The translations under genes were made by a program, and so were the position numbers. Shown here piece after piece: positions 29,253 to 39,884 of a DNA stretch of 64,000 bases. Source of the stretch: Craspedostauros australis (taxonomy: Eukaryota > Bacillariophyta > Bacillariophyceae > Mastogloiales > Achnanthaceae); the NCBI GenBank assembly GCA_026770025.1, contig JAMXDE010000013.1, forward strand, positions 1,550,001 through 1,614,000. The letters are read 5' to 3'. Each line of letters begins with the position of its first letter. Positions within the stretch are counted from its first letter, which is position 1. The notes below the pieces were generated by a model. It was not told the DNA's origin. It saw only the letters and a program-made list of their open reading frames with translations, and searched no databases.

Positions 29253-30758
29253 TCATCCTTCCGCCACGATCCTATCGAAGATGCGCATGCAATGCAACAG
29301 CTGGTCGCCCGTGAACCCGAACGTGATGAGACACATATTCTGCAGATGCTTCAGGAACAGCCACCGCAACCCGACGAGCTGCTTGTGATTCTCGTGCACG
29401 AACTGGACGGTCTTGTCGAGCAACATCTCGCGCATGGGAAAGGGCCGCTGCTGCCGTCGCATGAACGTGCCCCACAGTCGGAAGAATCGGCGCTCGACGT
29501 CGGGGATGTCTTCGAATTCGGACAACATGCCGTTGCACAAAGCGTCCATGGGCTCCTGATCGGAGTCGTCATCGGTGCTGTCGTCCTCGAACGTGACGTA
29601 CTGCTTGACCTGGTTGGATCGGCGGTGGTAGTACTTGCGGATGGGTTGTGGCGAATGCTTGGGCACCATGCTCGGCGGCGGTGCCAAGCATTCCTTGCGA
29701 TCGAGCGTGAGCGGCACGAGCCGCACGGGTGCGACCTGGCGCTGCTTGGGTGGCGCGGCGATCTTGATGGGTGGCTTCGTCTTGCGTCGCTTGCCACCTC
29801 GCCACTGCCGTGACTTGCGTTTCTGCGCGCGGTTGCGATTCGCGACGTGGTCGTGACGCACGAAGGTGTAGTTGGCATAGATGACTTCGGAGAGGCTGAT
29901 GTCGATGGGGCGTATGGAGAGATGGTAGACGTTGCCGTACAGCCTTCCCGTGCCGTGCTGCATCTGCAGCACATCGCAAACGAAGTACGGATGCTGGCTG
30001 TGCGACTTGACGTGCCGTATCAGGCTCGGCACATTCTTGCAGTTCATGCTGCACAGCGGACAGCGCGGTTGCTTCGTGACGTACGCGGACGTGTTCCAGA
30101 ACGTCGTTTTGTGGTTGCCGTTCGGCGATCCGCTGGGATCGCGGGAGGGGCTGGCATTGCTGATGCCCTTGGTGGAATGCTGCGGTCCCTGTGAGGTGCC
30201 GTTGCCTCTGTCAGTCCCATCACCGTCGCTCTCGTACACGTTGACCACGGAGATGGCGATCGTCGGGGTTGGGATGGGCTGCGATTGCGCTGGATCCCCG
30301 TCTTTGGTCACGACCACCTTGCGATCCCACAGCGGCGTCAGGGTCCTGGTGAGAAAGGGTCTGCGCCCCAGCAAATGACGAAACTGCTGCGCCTCCTTGC
30401 GTATCACGTTGCGATTGGACGGATAGAGGCGCTTGGGGACCTTCTTCTTCGTTGCAGCGGCCTTTCCTTTGCGTCCTTGCTGTCGCACCGTCGCCGATCG
30501 TTTGGCAGCTGGTTTGCTGTCATGAATCTCCCAGTGAAATGATGCAGAAGCGGACGGAGATGCCGATGGTGGAGCAGCAGCAGCTGGTGCAGGCTTGTGC
30601 TTCTTAGCCGGAGGCTTCTTGGGCACATCCCAGATCTCGCCGTCGATGCTGCTGTCCGATGCGAAGGTGATTGCGGACGATATCGTCGCAAAGGAGGTCG
30701 CAACGGCAGTCGAAGCGCTGTTCCTTGACGGGTTCCTGCGTTTGAGCTTGCGCTCCAT
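29253..30758 (-). CDS. Su(z)12/VEFS-box Polycomb (PRC2) subunit, copy 2
   Basis: This 501-aa protein is identical to that of 19556-21061, with the same C2H2 finger at residues 233-253 and C-terminal VEFS-like box. The nucleotide differences I found all lie in the 3' half and are silent (for example at about 29442-29448 and 29715-29727). The N-terminal half and ~550 bp of upstream sequence look identical. Both copies therefore keep their coding capacity and probably the same promoter. Dosage doubling of a PRC2 subunit is the direct inference. Whether both are transcribed cannot be seen. Confidence 0.82.
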   Translation of the reverse strand: MERKLKRRNPSRNSASTAVATSFATISSAITFASDSSIDGEIWDVPKKPPAKKHKPAPAAAAPPSASPSASASFHWEIHDSKPAAKRSATVRQQGRKGKAAATKKKVPKRLYPSNRNVIRKEAQQFRHLLGRRPFLTRTLTPLWDRKVVVTKDGDPAQSQPIPTPTIAISVVNVYESDGDGTDRGNGTSQGPQHSTKGISNASPSRDPSGSPNGNHKTTFWNTSAYVTKQPRCPLCSMNCKNVPSLIRHVKSHSQHPYFVCDVLQMQHGTGRLYGNVYHLSIRPIDISLSEVIYANYTFVRHDHVANRNRAQKRKSRQWRGGKRRKTKPPIKIAAPPKQRQVAPVRLVPLTLDRKECLAPPPSMVPKHSPQPIRKYYHRRSNQVKQYVTFEDDSTDDDSDQEPMDALCNGMLSEFEDIPDVERRFFRLWGTFMRRQQRPFPMREMLLDKTVQFVHENHKQLVGLRWLFLKHLQNMCLITFGFTGDQLLHCMRIFDRIVAEG

Positions 30759-31551
30759 CTCCGATTCAGCGTGTTCTATTCAATGAACGCTTGGAGTAGA
30801 CGCACAGTAGCGCGAGGACTGATTCTCCAGAAAGTGTAGTGGGTGGAAGTGCTCTTGGCGCGTAGAATGACATATAATGCCATGTAATGTAATAGAATAC
30901 CATGTAATGCCATGTAATGCGAGCTATGATAGCGTCGTCTTCCTCGCAGAACCGTCTCGTTCCGCACGGGCTCTGTTGGGCGCTCTGTTGGACGCAGGCT
31001 GCACTACTATTCGTATAAATACGATCTGCGGTATCTACGAGGATCGAACGGAGCGAAGTTCGCAGCGTGTTCCACCGAGCAATCCTCAGGCACTGCGAGT
31101 ATGCTGGGACTATCCTCCCGAGTCCGTTCTTGCCTGCTTCGAGCACCAACCCCAGCTACTTGCGATCGTTCATCTCCACCTGTCGTCGGATGGTGCGAGT
31201 GTGGGTTTGGGCGTGGATAGATCACACAAGTGGGGACCTTGCGCTGTTGTCTTTTGTTGTCTCCGGTGTCCTGCGGTGGTCATGGCAGCATCCACGCGAA
31301 GCGCACGAGGGAAATGGTGGCTGGTGGGTGTGAGGAGTTTGTTGGGTCATGGATTCCTCAATGTTGTTCGAACTTTGGATCGTACTGGTCAAGTATGACC
31401 AAGACACCATCAAGCGCGGGAGGCCTCTCCGACTCCTCCATCGGGAGTTTCAGGGATGGGGTCATGGGCACACCAATGCAGGTAGAGCAGTGCAATCAAC
31501 AACCACCGCGCTGCGGAGTATTGCATAACCGAGTTCGTGCTCTATTCTAGT
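30759..31551. other. Su(z)12 copy 2 upstream flank and right duplication edge
   Basis: The duplicated flank runs to 31305. Unique sequence then leads to the 3' end of the glycosyltransferase gene. No gene is supported. Confidence 0.5.
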
Positions 31552-32994
31552 CTAGTTAGTGAATCCGCAGCATCGTTGCCATTGATCCACCTGGATCTTC
31601 ACAGCTTTTACGATCGGGTCCATGGGCGGACACAGCATCACGTCACGCGAAAGTCGCTCCTGCTTGGTGCCCAGGATGCTTTGTGTTTCCCCCGCCGGAT
31701 CCTCTCCGAGGTAGACGTAGGAATGATTCACACCCGACAGCGCCGCCAACGTCCCAAAGAATTCCTTCCAGTCGTAGTTGCGCGGGAACACCTCGACCAC
31801 AGAGCTGCAGGGCGGCATGAAAGGAATGGAGACCATCTGTGCACCGTGTGGCGTCAACAGAATGTCGGTGGTGGCAAACGTCTCCACCTGTTGTTCGAAT
31901 CGCAGTTTCTCGAAGAACACAACGGGCGGTGCGTATGGGAGGTCGAGTTCCTCCTGCAAGCGCGCGGAGATATTGTGCGCGCCCCTCATGCGCCTGCTGC
32001 TCCTGCGGCTGACGATTGTGATGCGTGGTATGCCGGCTTGATGTTGGTTTGCGCCATGACTCGCATCGGAATCGCCATTCGCTGTAGACCCCGTGGACGA
32101 CATGCCTTTCTCATTGGACGAGGATACGCCCGCGCACGATTTTCCCGTGAGGTGATTCATGTCCAGCATGGTCAACACCTTGTGTCGTAGATCTTGCGCA
32201 TCACCTTCGCTGGCCAGTCGATAGCCGTTGGTTAGAGTTACGTTTGCACGCACAGTGATGGGAGAGTTTTGAGGATCCTGGGGTTTTTCCTTGAGTACGT
32301 CATCGCCCTGGCGTATGGTGATGTTCGTCGTCTGCAATAAGCTGAACAATCCCTTGTTGTACCGAGATTTAGTGACGAATTTGCTTCGGTTGCGCCCTTC
32401 AACACGCAAAACATGATGGGCGTCTGGGAAGTGCCGCCAAAATGACCAGCATGCCATGAGACTTTGCATCAGATGTGGGAAGTGCCACTTCACCACGTCG
32501 TCGATCGTATTGCAGACGACCGTCTCGACTTGATTGTGGGAAGTTTTCCCATTGGCGGGGATGGTACCGACTTGATTCCATGCCGCAGTGAGGTTGCCGT
32601 TGTCCACAAGGAAGACATCGTCCAAGCTATACGACTTTGGGTAGTCGGTGAAGCCAAAGACGTGCGGGGTTGACGTGTTGAGGATGTCGCATTCATCGGG
32701 CTCGAAAGGATCAGTGGGCCACTGCAGCATGAAGGCAGGAAAGTCTTTGATGCTTCGCGGCGCTGGGGTTGGATTGGAGTGGTTTCCAGCGGCGGTGGTC
32801 GACGAGTCCGAGGCCTCTCCCGCTTGATCATCGACGACTTGGGAAGGCCCCAGCATGAGCGCGGAGAGCCCAAAATTCGTCACGGCAGTGGTGAACGCAA
32901 AAACAAAGGCAAAGACGACAAGCCGCTTGTCGTGAATGCTGATCGCGAACAAGCTTTTGCTGCCTGATGGCGTGCGAGTTATTGACTGCATCAT
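31552..32994 (-). CDS. GT61-like (DUF563) type II membrane glycosyltransferase, copy 1
   Basis: This 480-aa protein has a short cytosolic N-terminus, a membrane anchor at about residues 25-45 (VVFAFVFAFTTAVTNFGLSA), a Ser/Thr/Pro stem and a lumenal catalytic region. The C-terminal half carries the GT61/DUF563 hallmark: TTDILLTPHGAQMVSIPFM (His ~383), then CSSVVEVFPR and a conserved Cys pair at the very end. The family transfers pentoses, GlcNAc or related sugars in the Golgi. The substrate cannot be read from sequence. N-glycosylation sequons are frequent. It is intronless. A related gene lies at 39885-41351, with transposon copy B between them. Confidence 0.75.
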   Translation of the reverse strand: MMQSITRTPSGSKSLFAISIHDKRLVVFAFVFAFTTAVTNFGLSALMLGPSQVVDDQAGEASDSSTTAAGNHSNPTPAPRSIKDFPAFMLQWPTDPFEPDECDILNTSTPHVFGFTDYPKSYSLDDVFLVDNGNLTAAWNQVGTIPANGKTSHNQVETVVCNTIDDVVKWHFPHLMQSLMACWSFWRHFPDAHHVLRVEGRNRSKFVTKSRYNKGLFSLLQTTNITIRQGDDVLKEKPQDPQNSPITVRANVTLTNGYRLASEGDAQDLRHKVLTMLDMNHLTGKSCAGVSSSNEKGMSSTGSTANGDSDASHGANQHQAGIPRITIVSRRSSRRMRGAHNISARLQEELDLPYAPPVVFFEKLRFEQQVETFATTDILLTPHGAQMVSIPFMPPCSSVVEVFPRNYDWKEFFGTLAALSGVNHSYVYLGEDPAGETQSILGTKQERLSRDVMLCPPMDPIVKAVKIQVDQWQRCCGFTN

Positions 32995-33013
32995 GGTGGA
33001 GATGGTGTTGTTG

Positions 33014-33055
<42 letters not shown>

Positions 33056-33447
33056 TTGTGATAGTGGTCGGAATTATGATACGCTCACTGTCTCGCACAA
33101 CGGCAAAAGCCACCACCATAAATGCTCGCCCTCACACGCCAAGTGTGCAGTGAACCAGCACCCAAAAGAGGTTCTGCTTCCTTGTGTGGGCAAGAACTTC
33201 GTTGTCGTGGTTGGTCTTGTCTGTGCGTGCGCCAGCGAGGGGGAAGATGAAGGATTTATTGAAACCAAGGACAGATTCCCAGAACGATGGCGGCTGATGG
33301 ATGGTTCGTTGGCGACCAGGGTTGTTGGTCATCGATTCTTGTCCAACTCCGAAAGCGGAAAAGCCCACCACGGAAATGTGCCAAGTGACTGCAAAGCTTG
33401 CACAGGTACGCGTACACGCGTGTGCAAGTCTCCCAGAAGGCATTACC
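32995..33447. other. Glycosyltransferase copy 1 upstream region with CTG microsatellite
   Basis: A (TTG/CTG)n run lies at 33007-33059, immediately upstream of the start codon of the minus-strand gene, so it would be in its leader or promoter. The remaining sequence up to the transposon tip at 33448 shows nothing else. Confidence 0.6.
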
Positions 33448-33610
33448 TATGAGCCCCTCGAGTGAGTCGACCAACACTTTGAAATGGACCTCTTGACTTT
33501 TTGCCTCCGTTGTCCAAACCAAGCACATATTCGTAATCCTTGTAGGTCTAATACGAATAATTAACCATTACAATTTTGAGTTAGATCTTATTTTAAGTTT
33601 TATGGACCGA
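33448..33610 (-). repeat. Left terminal inverted repeat of copy B
   Basis: It pairs with 39325-39488. Shared blocks: GAGTGAGTCGACCAACACTT, CCAAACCAAGCACATA, AATAATTAACC and TTTTAAGTTTTATGGA. This end is 3' of the transposase. Confidence 0.85.
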
Positions 33611-33777
33611 TGGATGTGCATATTTTCCGATCTCTTTCGGGTTTCAGCCCTTTGGCTACGACTACATCGATCCAACTTAACCCTTTGCTGTTCTTCGTTT
33701 CATCAAGTTAGTTCCGATTTTGAATTGTTTAGTTTCTTTTGAGGCGTTCTGATCAGACCAACAAACCCCTCGTCCAC

Positions 33778-35286
33778 GATAACACTAGTTGTAGATTTGT
33801 GGGAGAAGCGGCGAGTTCGCGTTTACATCCATTCTACCCTGTGCTTGTCTGATCCGTCATCTACGTCGCCAGACTGGCTGCTGCGTCATGAAACACCAAT
33901 CACAGCACGATGTGAATCATCCTCAGCTACGTTTTGTAGTAACGGAATGGTTGAGTTGCATTGGTACTCTCGAAGTGTTTTGTGTGATGCTCCCTTCGTA
34001 CGTTTGGTAAGGTTATGATTAATTACCGGGGGCCCCAAGATGTGAGGCCGGCCGAGAGCGCAAAACTCAACACCATCACATGACAATGGTGCAACACCAA
34101 AAAAACACACAATGGCCGTCCAACGGCAACCCCCGCGCCGCAACAACCAGCGGTCCACCGGCAAATCCAAGCACATCGCCGTCACCGCCATGCAACCCTT
34201 GGTGGGAGGACGAGCGGAGGCTGCGACAGCTGTTGATTTGGGGCCGCCGCAGGCCTCCGCGCAAACGTCTCCAAATTGCGGCAGATTGGCTTGTTGGATG
34301 TAGCCTGTGTATTCCATGCACAGGGCACACCAACACCTGCGAATGGGCAAGGCGCATCCAGGAGGGCATTGCCAACGTGCCCACGAAGTCTCAGGCTCGG
34401 GGAGGACCAGGAAGGCATCCGCGCGGAGGAATCAGTCGAGGGCAAGAGTTTTGTTGGGCGGATCGCGGCGAACCAGCCAAGTGACTTTGGCAGTGAGGGG
34501 GCAGCATCATCAAGCTGTCCAATCTCCAAGTCACCCATACAAGGCCCGTGCACCATTGCCTGAAGATGCACGTCGCGAAGTTTGGGCTGCTGCAATGGTC
34601 TGGAAGAGGCTGCGGCATGGAATGAGTGCCGACAGGTCATTTTTTGTGGGCCACCCAAAAACAACAGTGGCATCACCAAATGGAGGTGTACCATCGGGAC
34701 CATCCATGCCCAGCCCGCTCTGGATGCATCAGCATGTCGCCAGGGAGTGTGGGTATGCACGAGGGGCACGTGGAGAGGCTGAAAGGGTCATGTGGATGAG
34801 GTATGGATCTGTATCCATGCCACAACCGGCTTGCAAATTGTTTTTCGAAATCGCTCTTTTCAGTGTATGGACACATTTGGGTATGCAGTGTCGCAGAAAC
34901 GTTCTGTCCTTCATGGGGTGGATAGATGGGGGGTACACAGAGCGAATGGTATGCACAGTTTGCCAATATAACTGGATGATGATGATGATGATGATCATGG
35001 GTGCTGAGTGGAGGGCAACATTGCTGTATCGAGAATTTTTCGAATCCACCACGCAACTGTGTGGTGGGCCAACATGAAATTAAAAATAACTTCTATGTCA
35101 ATTTAACTTCAATATTCTGAATAAACGATAGTCAGGCGTATGAATGAACTGTTTAGATTTGATTGTAAACGATGTGTTGTTGAGATATAGCATGGCAAGC
35201 AGATATTTGGATGATTTTGGGGTGGGGCTCTAGATAGTCTACGTATCACGACCCATCACCCACAAAACTCCACAACTCGTGTTATC
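33778..35286 (-). repeat. Embedded 1509-bp segment with its own inverted ends (copy B)
   Basis: It begins (minus strand) GATAACACGAGTTGTGGA at 35286 and ends at 33778 with the inverted match GATAACACTAGTTGTAGA. It is the same length and position as in copy A. The plus strand of this segment carries the broken counterpart of the hypothetical frame at 3855-4523. Confidence 0.6.
34080..35077 (+). pseudogene. Broken hypothetical frame in the embedded segment (copy B)
   Basis: Two overlapping plus-strand frames (34080-34484 and 34307-35077) carry, in order, the landmarks of the copy A frame: DERR, IWGRRRP, a Cys-rich TGH patch, then EDARRE and a W/Y-KRL motif. A frame change near 34450 separates them. 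The product is unknown. Conservation may be at DNA level only. Confidence 0.25.
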
Positions 35287-35303
35287 GCGGCGAAGCACCC
35301 CCA

Positions 35304-38300
35304 TCACAAAATTTTCGTCTCATCATCCAACACAGCCTCACTTTCTGTGTTCGCCTTCATTGTGTGAGCATCACACCACATCTGATGGTCCAATTCCTCT
35401 TCCTCTCTCTGCAACTCCTCTTCTCTCTGCTCCTCCTCTGTTGCAGCTGGTGCATTGGAGGTTGCCACGATTATGGATGTTGTTGCTTTGCTTGTTGGGT
35501 TGGTGTTGGTGCTGGTTTCCATCTTGATGAGAGCGGCCTCCTTCTTTTCCTTGCGTTGTTTGGCGTTGTACGCTGCTGACAGTGAAGCTTTCACACGCAT
35601 CGGGTTAGTGTGCAGTTGTACGTACCAGTCAGTTTTGGCTTTTTCACTGTCCATCAATTGCTCGTGTGCTTCGTGTTCAGATGGTCTGTTTTTTGGGTCC
35701 TTCGCGGACGCTTCACTGATGTCCTTCAATTTGTCCGCGATGTAGTCTGGTAGTTTCGCGTTGATCTGTGTGGTTTTGCTCGCCCAGCCTTGTACTGCGA
35801 GTGGTGGGTGTTCAGTTTCGGCGGTCTGGTCTTGTAGTGCTGTGGTGTGATCGGATGGTAGATGTTGTTGTCCGTCTGCGATGGCTTTGCCGAACGCAAG
35901 CCCCTTGCTCTCTGCCGCTGTGCGCCCGAGTTTTCGCGTCTTGTCCGTCTTCCTGAACGATTCGGACGTTATCGGCAGCTTGTCGGACTTGTGTGTGTGA
36001 ACATCGGCAACGCCCAGCTGGTTGATGATCCACCCTTCCCATTCAGCACTCTTCACCACAACATCTTCTGTGATTCCAGATGCAGCCACCAACCGCGCCT
36101 GGTCATCGTCGTACTTCACCTCGTGAGTCATACGTACTTGTTGCCCACTTGCGCGGAATCGTCGTTTTGGTGCACCAGGCAGCATGGTGATGTTGCCTGC
36201 CAGGAGCGCCGCGTTGACAAGTACCGTTGTCGTACCTGCGATGTTACCGGCTTGGAGCGCGAGGAAGAGTTGGAACAGGGTCTTGATGTTGCGTCCACTT
36301 TGCACATATTTTCTCAGTACACGGGTGATGTACGCAAAGCGGGTGTCCAGCATGCTCTTACCAGTTTGGGCCTCTGTGTAGATCCACGCGATGATTTTGG
36401 CCGCCTTTCATGTCGCAAGGTTCTTGTTGAGTACCGATGTGATGAGCGCGATGTGCTCGTGACTGGCAAAGCAACACGCATTATTGCTCTGTAGGATGAT
36501 TTCAGTCACGGATGGGTGAATGTCTTTGACCTTTTGTTGCACGATCTCCAGCAGTCCACCAACTTGAAGTGTGTCTTGCGTCGGTCTTCCATCGACCACA
36601 ATGTCGATGAACCGAGAAGTAAAAATGTCATTGCGACATGTGATGACCATTGCCCCAAGCAGTGACATCCCCTTCTTCCCCCAATATTCTTGTTGGGCTT
36701 CGCCTTGGCCTGTCGGTAGAATTTTTTGCTTATGGTCGAGTACCACATAGGCTCTTTCAGGCTTTTCATTGAGCTGGGATTGATAAAAGGCGATTTGTCC
36801 GAATTGAACTTTTGCACGCACTTTGTGAGCCATGTAGTTAACAATTTCGTTGGCGAATCCCGGGGCAGTTGCAAGCATTGATTGCAATTTGTCATTGTGT
36901 TCTTTGAGTTCGTTGTCCTTAAGCATTTTGACAAAAGGAACAAAACGATCATTCACAAATCGCATTGCTGCTCCACAACGGTTGCATACTTTACGTGGTT
37001 GTTCGCTTGCAGTGGTGGGAGAAGTGTCATTTGTGACAGTGGTTTTCTTCTTGCTCTTGTGCTTGTTGGTGCGTGGTTTGCGTTGGTTGGTTGATGTGGC
37101 TGCTCCCTTCTTCGCCTTTTTGGTGGTGAGAGCGAACGTGGCCGAATGCATGGGATCGTCGCACTGAAGCTGCATGTGGGACGCGGTGAATTCCCATTTA
37201 ACGAACACCACAAGCAGTTCGAGCGCATGCAAGAGAGAATCGGCTGTGCGCACATGCTGTGTGATGACATCATCGGGCTCATTGTTCTGGTGCTGATACT
37301 CGTCATTGGCATCCACAGCGGCATCGTTTTGCTCCTCCCCATCTGCTTCATACTTAGCCTTCAGTAGGTCTACTAGGCGCGAAATTGCCTGTTTGAGTTT
37401 CTCCGTTGCCATCCAGAAGTAGCTTTCGAAGGAAGAGAGGCCTGTCTTGATCTTGCTTTTGCGTGTGAGGAGGTGGGTCATGGTGGTGAAAGCAGGCATC
37501 CCAACCGGAGTATTGGTAGTGGAAGAGTACATGTCGAATAATTCTTGGATGGTGGTGCTGCCACGATCGAACACCGGGACATTCTCAAATTCAATTCCAC
37601 CATACTGTACCATGTGACTTAACCCTGCCTTGTATGTTGTTGTTGTCATGAGGAAGGACACCACGCCAGACAGGTCGCAAGCACGCACGCGATACTGAAG
37701 AACTGGCGGTGAGATGGTTTCGCCATGGCTCAACATGTCGTAGTAGCGACGCAAGGTGCATACCTGGCTATGTGTGATGATGTTGCGTTTGGGAAGCATA
37801 CGAGTCTTCTGTTCGTCGGACAGTTCTTGCGCGCGTTTTTCGAGGATGGCAGTGCACAGTGCATGTGGCGCAGACATGGCCAAAGCAGCTCTCACCGCGC
37901 GGGATGATTGAGTTTCTCCGAGCAAGCCCAGGGTGTACAGATTGGATGCCAACATGATTGGCGGAAGATCCACATTGCCACGCACGAATGCAACCACCTG
38001 TTCCATCTGACGAGTTGGCACGTCCTCTTCTGGCAGCAGCACTGTCCAAAGCGCGGATGATACAACGTTCCACATCTGTTTCACATAGCTCCAGATGGTC
38101 CGGTCGTGGCTGCCTGTGAGGACGAACCCTTTTTTCGGCATCAGTTGCAACAGTTTTGGATCTAGGTTAGATCCAAGAGCTGCCATCGCACGAACGATGG
38201 CATCACGCCTCCAGTTTCCCGCCTCTTCCGGATTGTACCCGAACTGACCTCCTCTCCTGTTCCTGCTGGCACGCGCCCGTTCCTCCTTGCTGTTGTCGTT

Positions 38301-38819
38301 GTATGTGCTGTCGCTATCGCCAGAGGCATCTGCGTAGCCCCCAGCAACAACAGTATTGCAGCGCCGGGGAAGCCTCGCTGGTAGGGTAGGCTCGACAGGC
38401 GGAGCAACATCAGCTGCAGCAGGCAGGGGTGGCACGTTCAAGATAACGCTCACCACTGTTCCGTCGCCAACACCTTGTCCCTCAGATCGCACCTTGACGT
38501 TGGAGTCGTCGAAGACGCCTCCGTTGTCATCGAGGATGTGAACGAACACATGCAGCACGCGAGCGTGCGCATGCGTACCGTTCGGGACGAGGCTGCCATC
38601 CGCTGCGAGCATCGGCTTCACATCGATCACTTGCGTGATGGTGGTTGGCTTCCTCAACGCAGCGAATGGCTTGTCAGGCAACAGTTGCTCTGCAGTAGGG
38701 AGCAAGTTTCCCTTGGAGTCGGCAGGAGGAGCAGATGCAAGGCGAGCAGAACGGGGTTTCTTACTGGGGGAGGGGTTAGCATCCTTGGAGAAGGCATTGG
38801 CAGTGGTAGAAACAGGCAT
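35304..38819 (-). pseudogene. DDE-like transposase, copy B (one in-frame stop)
   Basis: By alignment with copy C the start is MPVSTTANAFSKDANPSPSK at 38819. The frame also stays open upstream to 39056, but that stretch contains the element's trinucleotide repeat and is unlikely to be coding. The protein would be ~1171 aa. A CGA-to-TGA change at about 36408-36410 stops it after KNLAT, just before the Glu-bearing YTEAQTGK motif. The frame itself is kept afterwards to 35304. In the following motif copy B reads DTRF where A and C read DTHF. The C-x2-C motif, first Asp (LDHKQ) and second position (LQSNNACCF, Asn in place of Asp in A and C) are recognisable. The Asn substitution is a further sign of inactivity. 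Confidence 0.82.
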
Positions 38820-38938
38820 GATGTAGTTGTTGGTGTCGAGTATGGTTGTTAGCTGGTTGGATGTGATGAACAGCACAGGTTGAGATGAAGTGAGGAAGGA
38901 GAGCAAACGATGAATGGTCGACCATTCGTTGACAACAG

Positions 38939-38980
38939 CAACAACTACTACTACTACTACTACTACTAGGAGGAGGAGGA
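38939..38980 (-). repeat. Trinucleotide repeat in the transposon leader (copy B)
   Basis: A (CTA)n run followed by (GGA)n lies between the terminal repeat and the transposase start. Copy C has a longer (TAG)n(TTG)n run at the same place (59909-59966). Confidence 0.8.
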
Positions 38981-39324
38981 GAACGCGCATGGAGCGAAAG
39001 GGCGAGTGTGCAGGGCATTGGCGAGGCAAGTTGTGAATGGAGCCGAAGCGTGGCACAAATTTGCGAAATGATGGCGATGATGTGTTTTGTGTGATGTGTT
39101 TTGTGTGATGTGTTTTGTGTCATGTGGTTTGTGACGAGCAGAATGTGGAATCAGGTGCCACATGCTAACGTGTAATTAACGCGTACCAAACGACTGACAC
39201 CTTCGGAAGCATGTCCGTGACTGATCACCTCACGATAAATACATGAGAACATGATAGAACCTTCTGCCAACAACAACGGGTTTTGTGCTGTTGGACCAAC
39301 GTGACTGCTATACATACATAGATC

Positions 39325-39488
39325 ACTCCATAAAACTTAAAATAAGGATCTAACAAAAAATGTAACGGTTAATTATATATAATCAGATTATTGGGATTAC
39401 GTATATGTGCTTGGTTTGGATATCGCAGATGAAAAGTTAGAATGTCCATTTCAAAGTGTTGGTCGACTCACTCGGGTGGCTCCTATGA
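39325..39488 (-). repeat. Right terminal inverted repeat of copy B
   Basis: It is the inverse of 33448-33610 and lies on the 5' side of the transposase. It is especially close to the left end of copy C (GAAATGGACATTCTAACTTT on the minus strand is shared). Confidence 0.85.
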
Positions 39489-39884
39489 CCATCATGACCA
39501 TGCGGCTGATTCGTGACGGATTCGAACATTCCAGCGAGTCGGGGCTTAATTCTGGGCATTTCTCCGGCTTTGAATTTTGGATGGTCCGGGTCGAACATCG
39601 CCGAGAATGTGTGGAACGCAGGAACTGTCTGCTGTACCACAACTCTGCACAAGGACTCGTACATGCGCAGGCCCATACAATAGATCGTAGTAGTACCAGC
39701 ATGCCAGTAGAAGAGAAGATTCACACAGATGTTCAGCGAGTGCAGTCCGGCATAACACATCGCAGTGAAGAGTCGAGCCAAGCATATAAAATATGTGCTA
39801 CCACCACAATTGCTGCTCTACTATTACATTATACTCTATTCTATTCTATTATTTGCTCTATTCCACTCCACTCCAATCGATTTG
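39489..39884. other. Spacer, transposon copy B to glycosyltransferase copy 2
   Basis: This is the 3' flank of the minus-strand glycosyltransferase. AT-rich TATTCTATT repeats lie at about 39830-39860. No gene is supported. Confidence 0.4.

Larger units (their letters stand above)
21609..31305. repeat. Tandem duplication unit 2 (9697 bp)
   Basis: This is a head-to-tail copy of 11903-21608 with the same gene order. Divergence is uneven. Base changes and small indels are frequent over about 21609-29800. The last ~1.4 kb (about 29850-31305 against 20160-21608) looks identical by eye. Unique sequence resumes at 31306. Confidence 0.92.
33448..39488 (-). mobile_element. TIR DNA transposon, copy B (complete, 6.0 kb)
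   Basis: Both ends are present: the left tip reads GAGCCCCTCGAGTGAGTCGACC and the right tip GGTCGACTCACTCGGGTGGC. Terminal inverted repeats are about 165 bp. CCTATGA sits directly beside both tips. The element carries the transposase on the minus strand (38819-35304) and, 3' of it, the embedded 1509-bp segment (33778-35286). One in-frame nonsense codon interrupts the transposase, so this copy is probably not self-mobile. It separates the two glycosyltransferase genes. Confidence 0.9.

Noticed and set aside
11903-31305. Reading the 9.7-kb direct repeats as LTRs of one giant element
   Set aside because: The repeats abut directly, contain host-type genes and lack target duplication, primer site and polypurine tract.
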